A stretch of 64,000 nucleotides of DNA. Source: Dendrosporobacter quercicolus. Its GTDB lineage: Bacteria > Bacillota > Negativicutes > DSM-1736 > Dendrosporobacteraceae. A program made the translations under genes and the position numbers. The DNA lies in assembly GCF_900104455.1 (NCBI RefSeq), contig NZ_FNHB01000003.1:215091-279090 (forward strand). The letters are read 5' to 3'. The notes beneath the pieces are model-generated. The model ran no database searches, was not told the origin of the DNA, and saw only the letters and a list, made by a program, of their open reading frames with translations. Numbering within the stretch: the stretch's first letter is position 1; every line of letters starts with the position of its first letter. This document shows positions 43,205 through 53,369 of this stretch, in pieces.

Positions 43205-44491
43205 TTACAAACTGGAAAGCACATCATCGAGGTGATTGAGCAGATCGTCAAGATTGGCTTGTGTGATAACCAGCGGCGGTTGGAAGGCCAGGACATTCCG
43301 GTTGGGACCATTTTTCCCTACCAGAAAGCCCCGGTCTTTCATCTTTTCCAGAACAATATCGATTTCTTTGATTGCCGGCGTTTGATCAGCTAAAACCAGC
43401 TCTGCTCCCAGCATTAATCCCAGACCGCGCACATCTCCGATGAACGGGTGTTTTTCCTGGAGCCGGAGCAGCCCGTTTTTGAGGTGCTGGCCCAGCTCGG
43501 CCGCCCGGGCCGGCAGGTTCTGGCCGGTGATAACGTCAAGTGTGGCCAGCGCGGCGGCGGCGGTTACCGGATTGCCGCCCAGTGTAGAGGCGCCGGGACG
43601 GGTATATTTGTCGGCAATTTCCGGACGGGCAGTAAACGCCCCTACCGGCGTGCCGTTGGCTAAAGCTTTGGCCATCGTCATAATGTCAGGTTCAACCTCA
43701 TAATGCTCAATAGCGAACATTTTACCGGTACGGCCAAAACCGGTTTGAACCTCGTCAATGATCAGCAAAATATTGTACTTATCCAGAATTTCCTTCATCC
43801 GCTTAAAGTAGCCGGGCGGTGGGGTGATGATCCCGCCGTTGCCCTGGATTGGCTCCGCAATCAGGGCGGCTACCTGGCCGGACGTAGCTGTCTGGATGAC
43901 GGTTTCGATCTCATTGGCGCAGGCCAGGTCGCATTCCGGGTAACGTTTGTGCATTGGACAGCGGTAACAGTAAGCATTGGGGGCAAAGCTGATGCCGCCC
44001 ATCGGATTGGTGTCTGTGCGCCAGAAGCTCAGGCCGGTTAGATTCATGGTTAATTTGGTGCGGCCGTGCAGGCCCTGGCGCATGCTGATAAATTCATGCT
44101 TGCCGGTATAAATGGAAGCCAGCAGGGCTGCTCCTTCATTCGCCTCAGTACCGCTGGCGCAGAAAAAGGATTTTTGCAGCCGGCCAGGCGTCAAGCCGGC
44201 TAAGCGTTCCGCCAAATTCACGATGGTTTCGGTCAGGTAGATGGTAGTGGTATGCTGCAGGGTATTGACCTGCTCACAGATCGCCTTGGTGATTTGTGGA
44301 TTGCAGTGTCCGCAGTTGACGACTGAGACTCCGGCGAAACAATCCAGATATTGTTTGCCGGTCTGGTCATAGAGATATTGCATTTGGCCGCGGACCAATT
44401 GCATAGGCTGCTGATAAAAGTGATAAACACAGGGAATCAGATATTTCCGCTTTTTATTTAAAATTTCTGCCGGACCAATGTAGCTGGCCAT
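43205..44491 (-). CDS. Class III aminotransferase
   Basis: PLP aminotransferase of 428 aa of the class III (ornithine/GABA/AGXT2-like) group. Visible: GVSVVNCGHCNP, FFCASGTEANEGA, LIIDEVQTGFGRTG, and the PLP lysine in TMAKALANGTPVGA. A four-cysteine insertion (CYRCPMHKRYPECDLAC) lies between the cofactor regions, as in one subgroup of the family. Acceptor and donor are not predictable; relatives act on beta-alanine, GABA or alanine/glyoxylate. The U32 gene is upstream in the same direction. Confidence 0.88.
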   Translation of the reverse strand: MASYIGPAEILNKKRKYLIPCVYHFYQQPMQLVRGQMQYLYDQTGKQYLDCFAGVSVVNCGHCNPQITKAICEQVNTLQHTTTIYLTETIVNLAERLAGLTPGRLQKSFFCASGTEANEGAALLASIYTGKHEFISMRQGLHGRTKLTMNLTGLSFWRTDTNPMGGISFAPNAYCYRCPMHKRYPECDLACANEIETVIQTATSGQVAALIAEPIQGNGGIITPPPGYFKRMKEILDKYNILLIIDEVQTGFGRTGKMFAIEHYEVEPDIMTMAKALANGTPVGAFTARPEIADKYTRPGASTLGGNPVTAAAALATLDVITGQNLPARAAELGQHLKNGLLRLQEKHPFIGDVRGLGLMLGAELVLADQTPAIKEIDIVLEKMKDRGFLVGKNGPNRNVLAFQPPLVITQANLDDLLNHLDDVLSSL

Positions 44492-44533
44492 ACGATCACC
44501 TCATAACGTTGGTTTTTGAACAAACCGGGGTTT

Positions 44534-46468
44534 CTAGCGGGAAATCCGGTAGCGGAAGGCGCCGATTCCCAGCTCCCGGGGGCTGGCGGCGGCAATTTGC
44601 TCAAGTCGGCCGGCTGTATAATCAGGTTCAGGTGCATGCAGCCTGTTCAACTGCTCACGATAAGCGCCGGTCAATAATCCCACCAGCTCAGGGGCATAAT
44701 GCTGACCTTCAATCCGGCAGGAAGCAAGGCCGTTCAGGCCCGGCAAATAGGCCAGCAGGCAAAGGTCTTTGGCAAATAACACATGATTGCGGCCATACTG
44801 GTCAATTTTTATCGGATGTTTCTGTCCGGCTGTATCTAACAGTTCAAACTGTCTGTGATAAGCAGCCGGACTGGTATCAAAGTCGAAACCGATGACGGCG
44901 GAAGGGATGCAATGATCCATCACCATTGCTTCAAGCGGGCCATGAACAATAAGTTCAAGCGGCAGGGCGGACCGGGCAATCAGCGCCTTGATTTGATCAT
45001 AAGTTGCTTCCGGTGAAATGGCGGCCTGGACGGCGCCGTTATTTTTCAGCAATTGAGCGCTGAGATGGTTAAAGATATTGAAGGAAAAATCGGTGTACAG
45101 CGGAAGGTCAGTGTAGTTGCGGGCCAGATTCAACATACCGATGTTGCTGACCATCAGCCCATGGGGCTGAATGTCATTTAGTCCTGTGAACAGCTGTTCA
45201 AGCTCGCTGCTTTCCCGCTCCATGGTTATCCGGGGCGTGGTTACGATTAATTTGACGTTACATTCAGCAGCCACCGCCACCGCCCGGGCAATTTGGCCGA
45301 GTGACCATGGTTTCGCCGGTTGAAAGGCTTCGCCGCCGACGTAAACAATGTCTGCGCCGCTTTGGCAAGCGGCTGTCAGGCCGTCCAGGTCGGCGACGCG
45401 AACTGACAGGCCGGGGCTGGCGGCAGCCTTGGCCGCCGGCTTGGCGTCGATGCCGGCCGGGGTGTTCAGCCCGGCTTCGGTAACGGCCTGACTAAAGAAG
45501 CGCGGTTCACGTTCTCCGGTATAGCCAATGGCCGAGGCTCCGGGATTGCCCAGGGCATAGCAGGTGGAAAAGTCGCGGGACCGATTTTCCTGCAGGTCGT
45601 CCCAGTCGCGCTGGTCGATATGATAGCCTGCGGGATTGGCGATGTAGTTGTCAATGGCTTTACGGTAAATGGTCACAATGTGTTTGACAAAATCCGCTGT
45701 CCGCATCCGTCCCTCAATCTTAAATGAACAAACTCCGGACTGAATCAATTCCGGCAAGTGACGGTACATACACATATCTTTCTGCGCCAGTTTATAAGGA
45801 CCCGGGTCGGCGTCGCCGACCGCCTGTCCGGTTGCACCATCGATCAACTGATAAGGCCAGCGGCAGGGCTTTAAGCAGCGGCCGCGGTTGGAGCTTTGGC
45901 CGAATACCACGCCTGAATGCAGGCATTGGCCGCTTTGCGCCACACACATATCGCCATGTACGAAATATTCAATTTCAATGCCGGTACGCTCTTTGAGCAA
46001 AGTCAGTTGAGCCAAACTCATTTCCCGGCTGGCGACAACCCTGGTAATTCCATATTCCTGCAGCTTGCGGACGGCGTATTCATTGTGCGTATTCATCATT
46101 ACCGAGGCGTGCAGCGGCACTGGCAAATCCAATTCCCTGGCCAGCTCCAGAATGGCAAGATCCTGGACAATCAAGGCATCCGGCCGGATTTGGCCAAGCA
46201 GTTTTAAATAGTCGCGCATACTGTCAAGTTCGCGGTCGCTGATTAAGTTATTGACGGTTACATACAGTTTTACATTGTGTCTATGGGCGTAATTGATGGC
46301 CTCTGCCAGTGCTTTGTCATCAAAATTGGTATCGGTGCGATGCATACGCATATTAAAGCGCTTACCGCCTAAATAAACGGCATCGGCTCCGGCGTCAATT
46401 GCTGCTTCCAGAACTTCCCGCGACCCGGCGGGAGCTAACAATTCGACCGATTGACGTGATAACAACAT
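44534..46468 (-). CDS. U32-family peptidase-like protein
   Basis: Protein of 644 aa. The N-terminal U32 domain begins ELLAPAGSREVLEAAIDAGADAVYLGG and contains the FVHGDMCVAQSGQC segment, with later cysteines (GRCLKPCRW) that form the proposed iron-sulfur site. The C-terminal third (from about 340) is a second, related barrel (SVRVADLDGLTAACQSGAD). Family members with this architecture include RlhA, which hydroxylates 23S rRNA C2501; protease activity is doubtful. It may be an RNA hydroxylase. Confidence 0.85.
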   Translation of the reverse strand: MLLSRQSVELLAPAGSREVLEAAIDAGADAVYLGGKRFNMRMHRTDTNFDDKALAEAINYAHRHNVKLYVTVNNLISDRELDSMRDYLKLLGQIRPDALIVQDLAILELARELDLPVPLHASVMMNTHNEYAVRKLQEYGITRVVASREMSLAQLTLLKERTGIEIEYFVHGDMCVAQSGQCLHSGVVFGQSSNRGRCLKPCRWPYQLIDGATGQAVGDADPGPYKLAQKDMCMYRHLPELIQSGVCSFKIEGRMRTADFVKHIVTIYRKAIDNYIANPAGYHIDQRDWDDLQENRSRDFSTCYALGNPGASAIGYTGEREPRFFSQAVTEAGLNTPAGIDAKPAAKAAASPGLSVRVADLDGLTAACQSGADIVYVGGEAFQPAKPWSLGQIARAVAVAAECNVKLIVTTPRITMERESSELEQLFTGLNDIQPHGLMVSNIGMLNLARNYTDLPLYTDFSFNIFNHLSAQLLKNNGAVQAAISPEATYDQIKALIARSALPLELIVHGPLEAMVMDHCIPSAVIGFDFDTSPAAYHRQFELLDTAGQKHPIKIDQYGRNHVLFAKDLCLLAYLPGLNGLASCRIEGQHYAPELVGLLTGAYREQLNRLHAPEPDYTAGRLEQIAAASPRELGIGAFRYRISR

Positions 46469-46518
46469 AGCTTCATCTCCTTGACGATCATAGCATTTAG
46501 CGTATACTAATGCCGGGG

Positions 46519-47388
46519 TTATTCGTAAACTTCCTGAGCTGCCGCGAGCAGAACGGCGGGCAGCTCGATGCCCAGGCTGTCGGCTGAAAACTGATTGAGC
46601 AATATTTCAGGATTTTCTACTATGCCTACAGGTATAGCCGCAGGTGAAGCGCCTTGCAGAATCTGCACCGCCTGCGCCGAACAGGCCCGGCCCAGGCTCT
46701 GGTGATTGGCGGTTAAAGCGCCCAGGGCGCCGGCCGGAACGTTCGGGGCATGTGAGGCGATGATCGGCAGGCTTCGTGCATCGGTATAATAAACGATGCT
46801 GGCAAAGTTCTCCTCGATGACCCGGCCAATGGGAATGAACAATCCGTCTAACCCCGGCGGCAGAATATTCTCCAGCAGGGAAAGCTCCTCCGGTGTGTGC
46901 ACAGGCAGTTCGGTTAGTTCAAAAAAGCCGGCGGCAGCGGTGCGGAAGTTTTCAGTTTCCAGCAGCGAATTGGCGTCGGTTGTATGATAGAGGATACCAA
47001 TTTTTTGGGCGGCCGGCAGCAACTGTTGGATAAACTCTACCTTGGCGGCTGCTTTCACCATGCCCGCCATGCCGGTAGCTTTGCCGCCCGGCTTGCTCAT
47101 GGACCGGACAAGCCCGGCCCCGACGGGGTCAAATACCGGCGTAAAGACTACCGGTATTGGCGCGGCTAACCCGGCAGCGGCTTTGGCGGCCGGCGTTGAG
47201 CAGGCAAAAATCAGGTCGACTTCCAGACCGGCCAGCTCTTCGGCCAGCTTTGGCAGCTCAGCCAGGTTGCCATCGGCGTTCAAATAATGAAATTCAGCTG
47301 AAATGCCGGCGTCATTCAATCCTTGCTTAAATCCTCTGACGGCATCGTCCAGGTTTTGCGTAAGTTGTAAAATCCCGATTCTATACAA
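46519..47388 (-). CDS. ABC-type substrate-binding protein (PF04392), apparently cytoplasmic
   Basis: Protein of 289 aa with the TrpX/ABC_sub_bind fold (YRIGILQLTQNLDDAVRGFKQGL, LIFACSTPAAKAA, PVVFTPVFDPVGAGLV). Unlike normal members it has no signal peptide or lipobox: the fold starts at residue 2. The start is TTG with GAGGTG upstream, and I see no earlier start that adds a signal. No permease or ATPase is adjacent. It may be a soluble ligand sensor. Confidence 0.8.
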   Translation of the reverse strand: MYRIGILQLTQNLDDAVRGFKQGLNDAGISAEFHYLNADGNLAELPKLAEELAGLEVDLIFACSTPAAKAAAGLAAPIPVVFTPVFDPVGAGLVRSMSKPGGKATGMAGMVKAAAKVEFIQQLLPAAQKIGILYHTTDANSLLETENFRTAAAGFFELTELPVHTPEELSLLENILPPGLDGLFIPIGRVIEENFASIVYYTDARSLPIIASHAPNVPAGALGALTANHQSLGRACSAQAVQILQGASPAAIPVGIVENPEILLNQFSADSLGIELPAVLLAAAQEVYE

Positions 47389-47658
47389 AGCGGCAACACC
47401 TCTTTAATTAAATGTAACCAAACTTTATTCCACAAATATCGCGTGAATACCTGCCGGGACTCTGATTTTCAAGCAATATTTATCCGATCTGCCAGGAAGG
47501 CTTGGAGCGCTAAGGTGTTTTTTTATCATTGCAGGGCGTTAAGTTAACGTAGTCTTAATGGTTGGGCGAAGGATTTTATCAGTATTCTGTCGAAGTAGTT
47601 TAATATTTTATTTTGAGCTCTGTTTCCCCAAGTTTTTTGATGAGAGGTATCGCCTGAA

Positions 47659-50600
47659 ATGAATGTTGTCCATTCTAATCAAAATTTTGTCCATCTTCAT
47701 GTTCATACCGAATATAGTCTGCTGGACGGCGCCAGCAGAATCGAGCACCTGATCATCAGGGCCAAGGAGCTGGGCATGCCGGCAATTGCCATAACCGACC
47801 ATGGTTCCATGTATGGGGTGATTGATTTTTATAAGCAGGCCCAAAAACATGGCATCAATCCGGTGATTGGCTGCGAAGTTTATGTAGCGCCGCGTTCCCG
47901 GCTGGAAAAAAGCGCGGTTGAGGGCGAGGCCTATTATCATTTGGTGCTGCTGGCCGAAAACAATACCGGTTATAAGAATCTGGTGGAAATTGTATCGCGC
48001 GGTTATACCGAGGGTTTTTATTATAAGCCCCGGATTGACCGGGAATTGCTGCGTCAATACAGTGAAGGCCTGATTTGTTTGAGCGCCTGCATTGCCGGAG
48101 AAATCCCAGCCTATTTTTTAAAGGGGGATAAAATAGCTGCGGAAAAGGTGGCCGCCGAATACAAGGAAATTTTCGGCGACGGCAATTTCTTTCTGGAATT
48201 GCAGGATCATGGGATTCCGGAACAAAAAAAGGTTAACGCGTTTTTGGTTGAACTGGCCCGGAAACTGGATATCGGACTGGTAGCGACCAATGATTTGCAC
48301 TATATCAACAAGGCGGACGGCGAATGCCATGATGTGCTGCTTTGCATCCAAATGGGCAAAACGGTTGACGACCAGTCCCGTCTGAAATTTCCCAGCAATG
48401 AATTCTACTTAAAAAGCGCTCAGGAAATGGCCGGCTTGTTTAGCGGTCACGACGAGGCTTTAGCCAATACAGTGAAGATTGCTGAACGCTGCAAGGTGGA
48501 ATTTGAATTCGGCAAGCTTCATTTACCGGAATTTCCGGTACCGGCCGGCTTAACGGCCGATGCCTACCTGCGCCAGCTTTGTGAGCAAAACCTGGTGAGG
48601 CGGTTTCCGGAAATAACGGCGGAAGTTACGGAACGGCTTGACTTTGAGTTGTCGGTGATTGGCAAGATGGACTATGCCAGTTATTTCTTAATTGTCTGGG
48701 ATTTTATCAATTATGCCAGACAGAATGAAATTCCGGTAGGCCCGGGCCGCGGTTCGGCGGCCGGCAGTATTGTGGCCTACCTGCTGGGCATAACCAATAT
48801 TGATCCTCTACAGTACGGGCTGCTGTTTGAACGGTTTTTGAATCCTGAACGGGTTACCATGCCTGATATTGACATTGACTTTTGTTATGTAAAGCGGGCT
48901 AAGGTTATTGACTATGTGGCCGAACGGTATGGCGCCGACCATGTGGCGCAAATTATTACGTTTGGCACCATGGCGGCTAAAGCCGCCATTCGCGATGTTG
49001 GCCGGGCCCTTAACATGACCTATGGCGAAGTTGACCGGATCGCTAAGATGATTCCCAATGAGCTGGGAATCACCCTGGATAAGGCCTTAAAGAATAATCA
49101 GGATTTAAAGCAAGCTTACCATAATGAACCTGCTGTGCAAAAACTGGTTGATTTGGCCATGGCGGTTGAAGGGCTGCCCCGCCATGCCTCCACTCATGCT
49201 GCCGGTCTGGTCATTTCGAAGGAGCCTTTAACTGCCTATGTACCGCTGCAGAATTCTGCCGAAGGTTTTGTCACCACGCAGTATGATAAAGACCGGGTTG
49301 AGGAAATCGGCCTGCTAAAAATGGATTTACTGGGCCTCAGGACCCTGACGGTCATTGGCGATGCGCTGGAATTGATCCGGAGCAACCGGGGGATCCATTT
49401 GGATATGGAAGCGATTCCCCTCAAGGATGATAAAGTGGCCGAAATGCTGGCCGGGGGAGATACCGCCGGCGTATTTCAGATGGAATCAAGCGGCATGACC
49501 AGTCTGGTCAAGGAGCTTAAGCCGGAGGGCTTTGCCGATTTAATCCCATTGGTGGCGCTATACCGGCCAGGCCCTCTGGGCAGCGGTATGGTGGCCGATT
49601 TCATAAACGGGCGTCATGGCCGTAAAACAGTGACATATCTGCATCCTCTGCTTGAGCCCATTTTAAAGGAGACCTTCGGAGTAATTCTTTATCAGGAGCA
49701 GGTCATGCAGATTGCCTCAGTACTGGCGGGATTTACATTGGGGCAGGCTGATTTGCTGCGCCGGGCTATGGGGAAGAAAAAGCATTCGGTACTGGACGCG
49801 CAGCGGGACAACTTTCTGCGCGGCGCCAGGGAGCGGTCGCTTGAGCCCGGACTGGCGGCGGAGATTTTTGACCTGATGGCCCATTTCGCCGATTACGGCT
49901 TTAATAAGTCCCACAGTGCGGCCTATGCCCTGGTGGCTTATCAGACTGCTTATCTAAAGGCCCATTACCCGCAGGAGTTTATGGCTGCCCTGTTGTCCAG
50001 CGTGATGGGGGCGAATGAAAAAGTCGGCTTTTATATTGAAGAATGCCGGCGCATGGGGATTGCCGTGTTGCCGCCGGATATCGACGCCAGCAAGGCGGCC
50101 TTTAGCGTTGACGGGGATTCCATTCGTTTTGGCCTGGCGGCAGTAAAAAATGTTGGTGAAAATGCCATTCATCATTTGATTGCCGCCCGCAATGACCAGG
50201 AAAAGTTCAAATCGCTGATTGACTTTTGTACCCGGGTTGATATGCGGATTGTAAATAAACGGGTGATTGAGAGTTTAATCAAATGCGGCGCTTTCGATTC
50301 GCTGGGCGCCCGCCGTTCTCAATTGCTGGCGGTTTTAGAGCGGTCGGTGGAAGCGGCCGCCTGCCGGCAGCGGGATAAGGCCAGCGGTCAGATCGGGTTG
50401 TTTTGCGAAGACGCCATGGACAGCGCCGATGAAATTATTCTGCCTGATATTGAGGAGATTCCCCAGGAGCAAATTCTCGCGCTGGAGAAAGAAATGACCG
50501 GCTTTTATATTACCGGTCACCCGCTGGATAAGTACCGCGATAAAATGAGCGGTTATACGCCGATTGACCGCCTGGACGGCGGCGAGCTTACTGAAGGAAA

Positions 50601-51075
50601 GCTGCTCAGAATAGCCGGATTGATCAGCAGCTCCAAACGCATTGTAACCAAGAGAGGTGAAACAATGTGCTTTCTGGATGTTGAGGATTTTACCAGCCGG
50701 GTGGAAGTGGTTGTTTTCCCGCGGATTTTCGATAAAACACACCAACTGCTCATTCCTGACAGCCCGGTAGTGATTTTGGGGCGGCTGAACATTAGCGATG
50801 ACAGCGTTAAAATGATTGCCGAGGACATCACTACCATTGATCAGTGTCAGCCGGAGGTACGTTTACGGGTTTACAAAAACCAGGAAACAGGCGAGGTGTT
50901 TGATTCACTAAAGAAGATTTTTTCCCGTTACCACGGTGATGCCGTCGTATATCTTCATTTGGTAAACAGCCGGCGAGTGATTAAAACCGAAGAAAAATTT
51001 TGGATCGATCCGGGTACTGAAGTTGTAGCGCATTTAGAAAATATTCTTGGTAAAGGGGCTGTACAAGTAATTTAA
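47659..51075 (+). CDS. dnaE: DNA polymerase III alpha subunit
   Basis: Replicative polymerase of 1138 aa. The PHP domain is at the N-terminus (FVHLHVHTEYSLLDG, ITDHGSMYG), followed by the polymerase palm with PGRGSAAGS and the acidic PDIDIDF motif, the KKHSVLDAQRDNF and FNKSHSAAYALVAYQTAYLKAHYP segments, and a C-terminal OB fold (IAGLISSSKRIVTKRGETMCFLDVED). Length matches DnaE1-type enzymes. An inverted repeat at 51074-51082/51102-51110 followed by TTTTA is a plausible terminator. Confidence 0.96.
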   Translation: MNVVHSNQNFVHLHVHTEYSLLDGASRIEHLIIRAKELGMPAIAITDHGSMYGVIDFYKQAQKHGINPVIGCEVYVAPRSRLEKSAVEGEAYYHLVLLAENNTGYKNLVEIVSRGYTEGFYYKPRIDRELLRQYSEGLICLSACIAGEIPAYFLKGDKIAAEKVAAEYKEIFGDGNFFLELQDHGIPEQKKVNAFLVELARKLDIGLVATNDLHYINKADGECHDVLLCIQMGKTVDDQSRLKFPSNEFYLKSAQEMAGLFSGHDEALANTVKIAERCKVEFEFGKLHLPEFPVPAGLTADAYLRQLCEQNLVRRFPEITAEVTERLDFELSVIGKMDYASYFLIVWDFINYARQNEIPVGPGRGSAAGSIVAYLLGITNIDPLQYGLLFERFLNPERVTMPDIDIDFCYVKRAKVIDYVAERYGADHVAQIITFGTMAAKAAIRDVGRALNMTYGEVDRIAKMIPNELGITLDKALKNNQDLKQAYHNEPAVQKLVDLAMAVEGLPRHASTHAAGLVISKEPLTAYVPLQNSAEGFVTTQYDKDRVEEIGLLKMDLLGLRTLTVIGDALELIRSNRGIHLDMEAIPLKDDKVAEMLAGGDTAGVFQMESSGMTSLVKELKPEGFADLIPLVALYRPGPLGSGMVADFINGRHGRKTVTYLHPLLEPILKETFGVILYQEQVMQIASVLAGFTLGQADLLRRAMGKKKHSVLDAQRDNFLRGARERSLEPGLAAEIFDLMAHFADYGFNKSHSAAYALVAYQTAYLKAHYPQEFMAALLSSVMGANEKVGFYIEECRRMGIAVLPPDIDASKAAFSVDGDSIRFGLAAVKNVGENAIHHLIAARNDQEKFKSLIDFCTRVDMRIVNKRVIESLIKCGAFDSLGARRSQLLAVLERSVEAAACRQRDKASGQIGLFCEDAMDSADEIILPDIEEIPQEQILALEKEMTGFYITGHPLDKYRDKMSGYTPIDRLDGGELTEGKLLRIAGLISSSKRIVTKRGETMCFLDVEDFTSRVEVVVFPRIFDKTHQLLIPDSPVVILGRLNISDDSVKMIAEDITTIDQCQPEVRLRVYKNQETGEVFDSLKKIFSRYHGDAVVYLHLVNSRRVIKTEEKFWIDPGTEVVAHLENILGKGAVQVI

Positions 51076-51114
51076 TCAGTTGATTTATTCAATACTAATA
51101 CCAACTGATTTTAC
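51074..51114 (+). terminator. Probable dnaE terminator
   Basis: Perfect 9-bp stem (51074-51082 with 51102-51110), 19-base loop, then a T-rich stretch. Confidence 0.5.
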
Positions 51115-51231
51115 TGGTTTTATTTCCTTTTATGCCGTATTCTAGCAGGAATACTGCTAAAAGTAGAGAAACCCATGTATAATATTACAGCTTATAACAG
51201 TTAAATTGTTTACCAGGAGGCAGCAGCAGTA

Positions 51232-51432
51232 ATGTGGACAGTCATCTATATTGCGTCAAACCGGGCCCAGGCTGAAATGCTGAAAAATCTGTTATGCAGT
51301 GAGGGACTTCTCGCCAATACCCGGCCGGCCGGCGTGGCTTCACTGCTGGGGGACGGGATTTATGAAATTTTGGTTTTGGAATCAGAAGCTGATGAAGCAC
51401 ATGCCATTCTTTGTCAACATGCGGTAAAATAG
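51232..51432 (+). CDS. DUF2007-type small signal-transducing-like protein
   Basis: A 66-aa protein resembling DUF2007 (ABC transporter/PII-like ferredoxin fold): it begins WTVIYIASNRAQAEMLKNLL and ends with DEAHAILC. Function unknown. CAGGAGG precedes ATG and TATAAT at 51178-51183 is a likely -10 box. Forty-one bases before pyruvate kinase, so the two are probably co-transcribed; the same pairing is known in other Firmicutes but its meaning is not. Confidence 0.75.
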   Translation: MWTVIYIASNRAQAEMLKNLLCSEGLLANTRPAGVASLLGDGIYEILVLESEADEAHAILCQHAVK

Positions 51433-51473
51433 CGACAATGAATCAGGCAGTAGCGATACAAGGAGGATTTTTT

Positions 51474-53225
51474 ATGAAAAAGACTAAGATTATTTGTACA
51501 GTTGGTCCAAGCACCGACAAACCTGGCGTTTTAGAGGCGATGATTGAAGCCGGCATGAATGTCGCCCGCTTTAATTTTTCTCATGGCAATCATCAGGATC
51601 ATGCCGCGCGGATTGCTTTAGTGCGGGCTGCAGCTGAAAAAGCGGGTAAACCGGTGGCCTTGTTGCTGGATACCAAGGGACCGGAAATGCGGATCGGCAA
51701 ATTTGCCGAAGGCAAGGTTCATTTACAGGAAGGCCAGAAGTTTATCCTGACAACCAGGGAGATTACCGGTACGAAAGACGAGGTATCGGTTAATCATAAA
51801 TTATTGCCGACCGAGGTCTCGCCCGGCGATAAAATCTTGTTGTCCGACGGGCTGATCGGCCTTCAGGTGCAAGCTGTTGAAGGGCAGGATATCCTTACGA
51901 CGGTATTAAACGGCGGGCAAATCAGCAATCTTAAAAGGGTAGCTGCACCTGGCGTAGCAGTTAACCTGCCGTTTTTGTCCGAGCAGGATATTGCCGATAT
52001 TCTCTTTGGCGCCAGCCATGATATGGATTTCGTAGCTGCTTCCTTTGTCCAGCGGGGCGCTGATGTACTGGCTATTCGCCGCGTTCTTGAGGAAGCCGGC
52101 GCAACTATGGATATTATTGCTAAAATTGAAAATGCCGAAGGTGTTCATAATATTGATGAGATATTAAAGGTTGTCGACGGCTTAATGGTGGCCAGAGGCG
52201 ATTTAGGCGTGGAAATACCAACGGAAGAAGTACCGATTGTCCAAAAAGACTTAATTGAAAAATGCAACCGGGCCGGCAAACCGGTGATAACGGCTACGCA
52301 AATGCTGGAGTCGATGGTGACCAACCCACGGCCGACCCGGGCTGAGGCCAGCGATATAGCCAATGCGATCATGGACGGCACGGATGTCATTATGCTGAGC
52401 GGTGAAACAGCATCAGGACAATACCCGGTTGAAGCCGTTCAAATGATGGCGAAAATTGCCATCAGGACGGAAGCAGCCTTAAGTTACGGATCGCTGTTGC
52501 TGTCCCAGGGGATTTCCCTGCAACGAAGCAGCACTGATGCAATCAGCCATGCCACCGTACAAGTGGCCCATGAACTGCATGCCGCGGCGATTGTGACTTC
52601 GAGCGAGCGCGGCTATACGCCGCGGATGGTTTCCAAGTATCGTCCGCAGGCGCCAATTGTCGCTGTTACGCCACATGCCAAGACGGTTCGGCGGATGCAG
52701 TTGTTGTGGGGCGTTGAAGCCGTTCTGGGCGTTCAGTCTCATAATAGTGATGATATGGTAACAAACTCAGTGAACAGTGCTTTACAGGCCGGGGCAATTA
52801 AAGAAGGCGATCTTATTGTGCTGACAGCCGGCGTGCCTGTCGGACTGACCGGTACTACCAACATGCTGCGGGTGTACATTGTCGGCAATGTTTTGCTCAA
52901 AGGCACCGGCGTTGGCCAGAAAGTAGTAAGCGGCAAAGTTTGTGTGGCCAATTCGTCGAAAGATGTTCAGCAAAAATATCGACCCGGCGATGTTCTGGTG
53001 ATCAACGCCATTGATGATGAAACAGCAAAATATGCAGCTACTGCGGCAGCGATCATTGCTGAAGAAGGAGGCTTAACCTCACATGCCGCCATTGTGGGGA
53101 TAAGTTATGGCATGCCTGTCATTGTCGGAGCGGAAGGGGCAATCAGCCGGCTGAGTGATGGTATGATCGTAACCGTGGATGCGGTTCGCGGTTCAGTGTA
53201 TCAGGGTGAAATAAACGCCCGGTAA
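51474..53225 (+). CDS. pyk: Pyruvate kinase with C-terminal PEP-utilizer domain
   Basis: Glycolytic enzyme of 583 aa making pyruvate and ATP from PEP and ADP. It has MKKTKIICTVGPS at the start, MNVARFNFSHG, the active-site MVARGDLGVEIP and TATQMLESM motifs, and the C-terminal regulatory domain. A further ~110-residue PEP-mobilising domain carries the histidine motif GGLTSHAAIVG, an extension common in Firmicutes. AGGAGG lies seven bases before ATG 51474; the longer frame overlaps DUF2007 and is rejected. Confidence 0.95.
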   Translation: MKKTKIICTVGPSTDKPGVLEAMIEAGMNVARFNFSHGNHQDHAARIALVRAAAEKAGKPVALLLDTKGPEMRIGKFAEGKVHLQEGQKFILTTREITGTKDEVSVNHKLLPTEVSPGDKILLSDGLIGLQVQAVEGQDILTTVLNGGQISNLKRVAAPGVAVNLPFLSEQDIADILFGASHDMDFVAASFVQRGADVLAIRRVLEEAGATMDIIAKIENAEGVHNIDEILKVVDGLMVARGDLGVEIPTEEVPIVQKDLIEKCNRAGKPVITATQMLESMVTNPRPTRAEASDIANAIMDGTDVIMLSGETASGQYPVEAVQMMAKIAIRTEAALSYGSLLLSQGISLQRSSTDAISHATVQVAHELHAAAIVTSSERGYTPRMVSKYRPQAPIVAVTPHAKTVRRMQLLWGVEAVLGVQSHNSDDMVTNSVNSALQAGAIKEGDLIVLTAGVPVGLTGTTNMLRVYIVGNVLLKGTGVGQKVVSGKVCVANSSKDVQQKYRPGDVLVINAIDDETAKYAATAAAIIAEEGGLTSHAAIVGISYGMPVIVGAEGAISRLSDGMIVTVDAVRGSVYQGEINAR

Positions 53226-53237
53226 TTGAGTTAGACT

Positions 53238-53292
53238 TAAGCCGCTCTCATTCTCTCACAATCTATTCCAGGTGGGAGAACGGAGCGGCTTA
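53238..53292 (+). terminator. Possible terminator of pyk
   Basis: A 10-bp outer stem (53238-53247 with 53283-53292) and an inner CTCTCAC/GTGGGAG stem. The T tract is poor, so termination would be inefficient. Confidence 0.45.
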
Positions 53293-53369
53293 GTGCTTTG
53301 CAGCCTTAAAACGATCGGATAATGGCTGACAAGGTACATGCGGTTGTAAATTAGGACGGAGGGCGCTGT

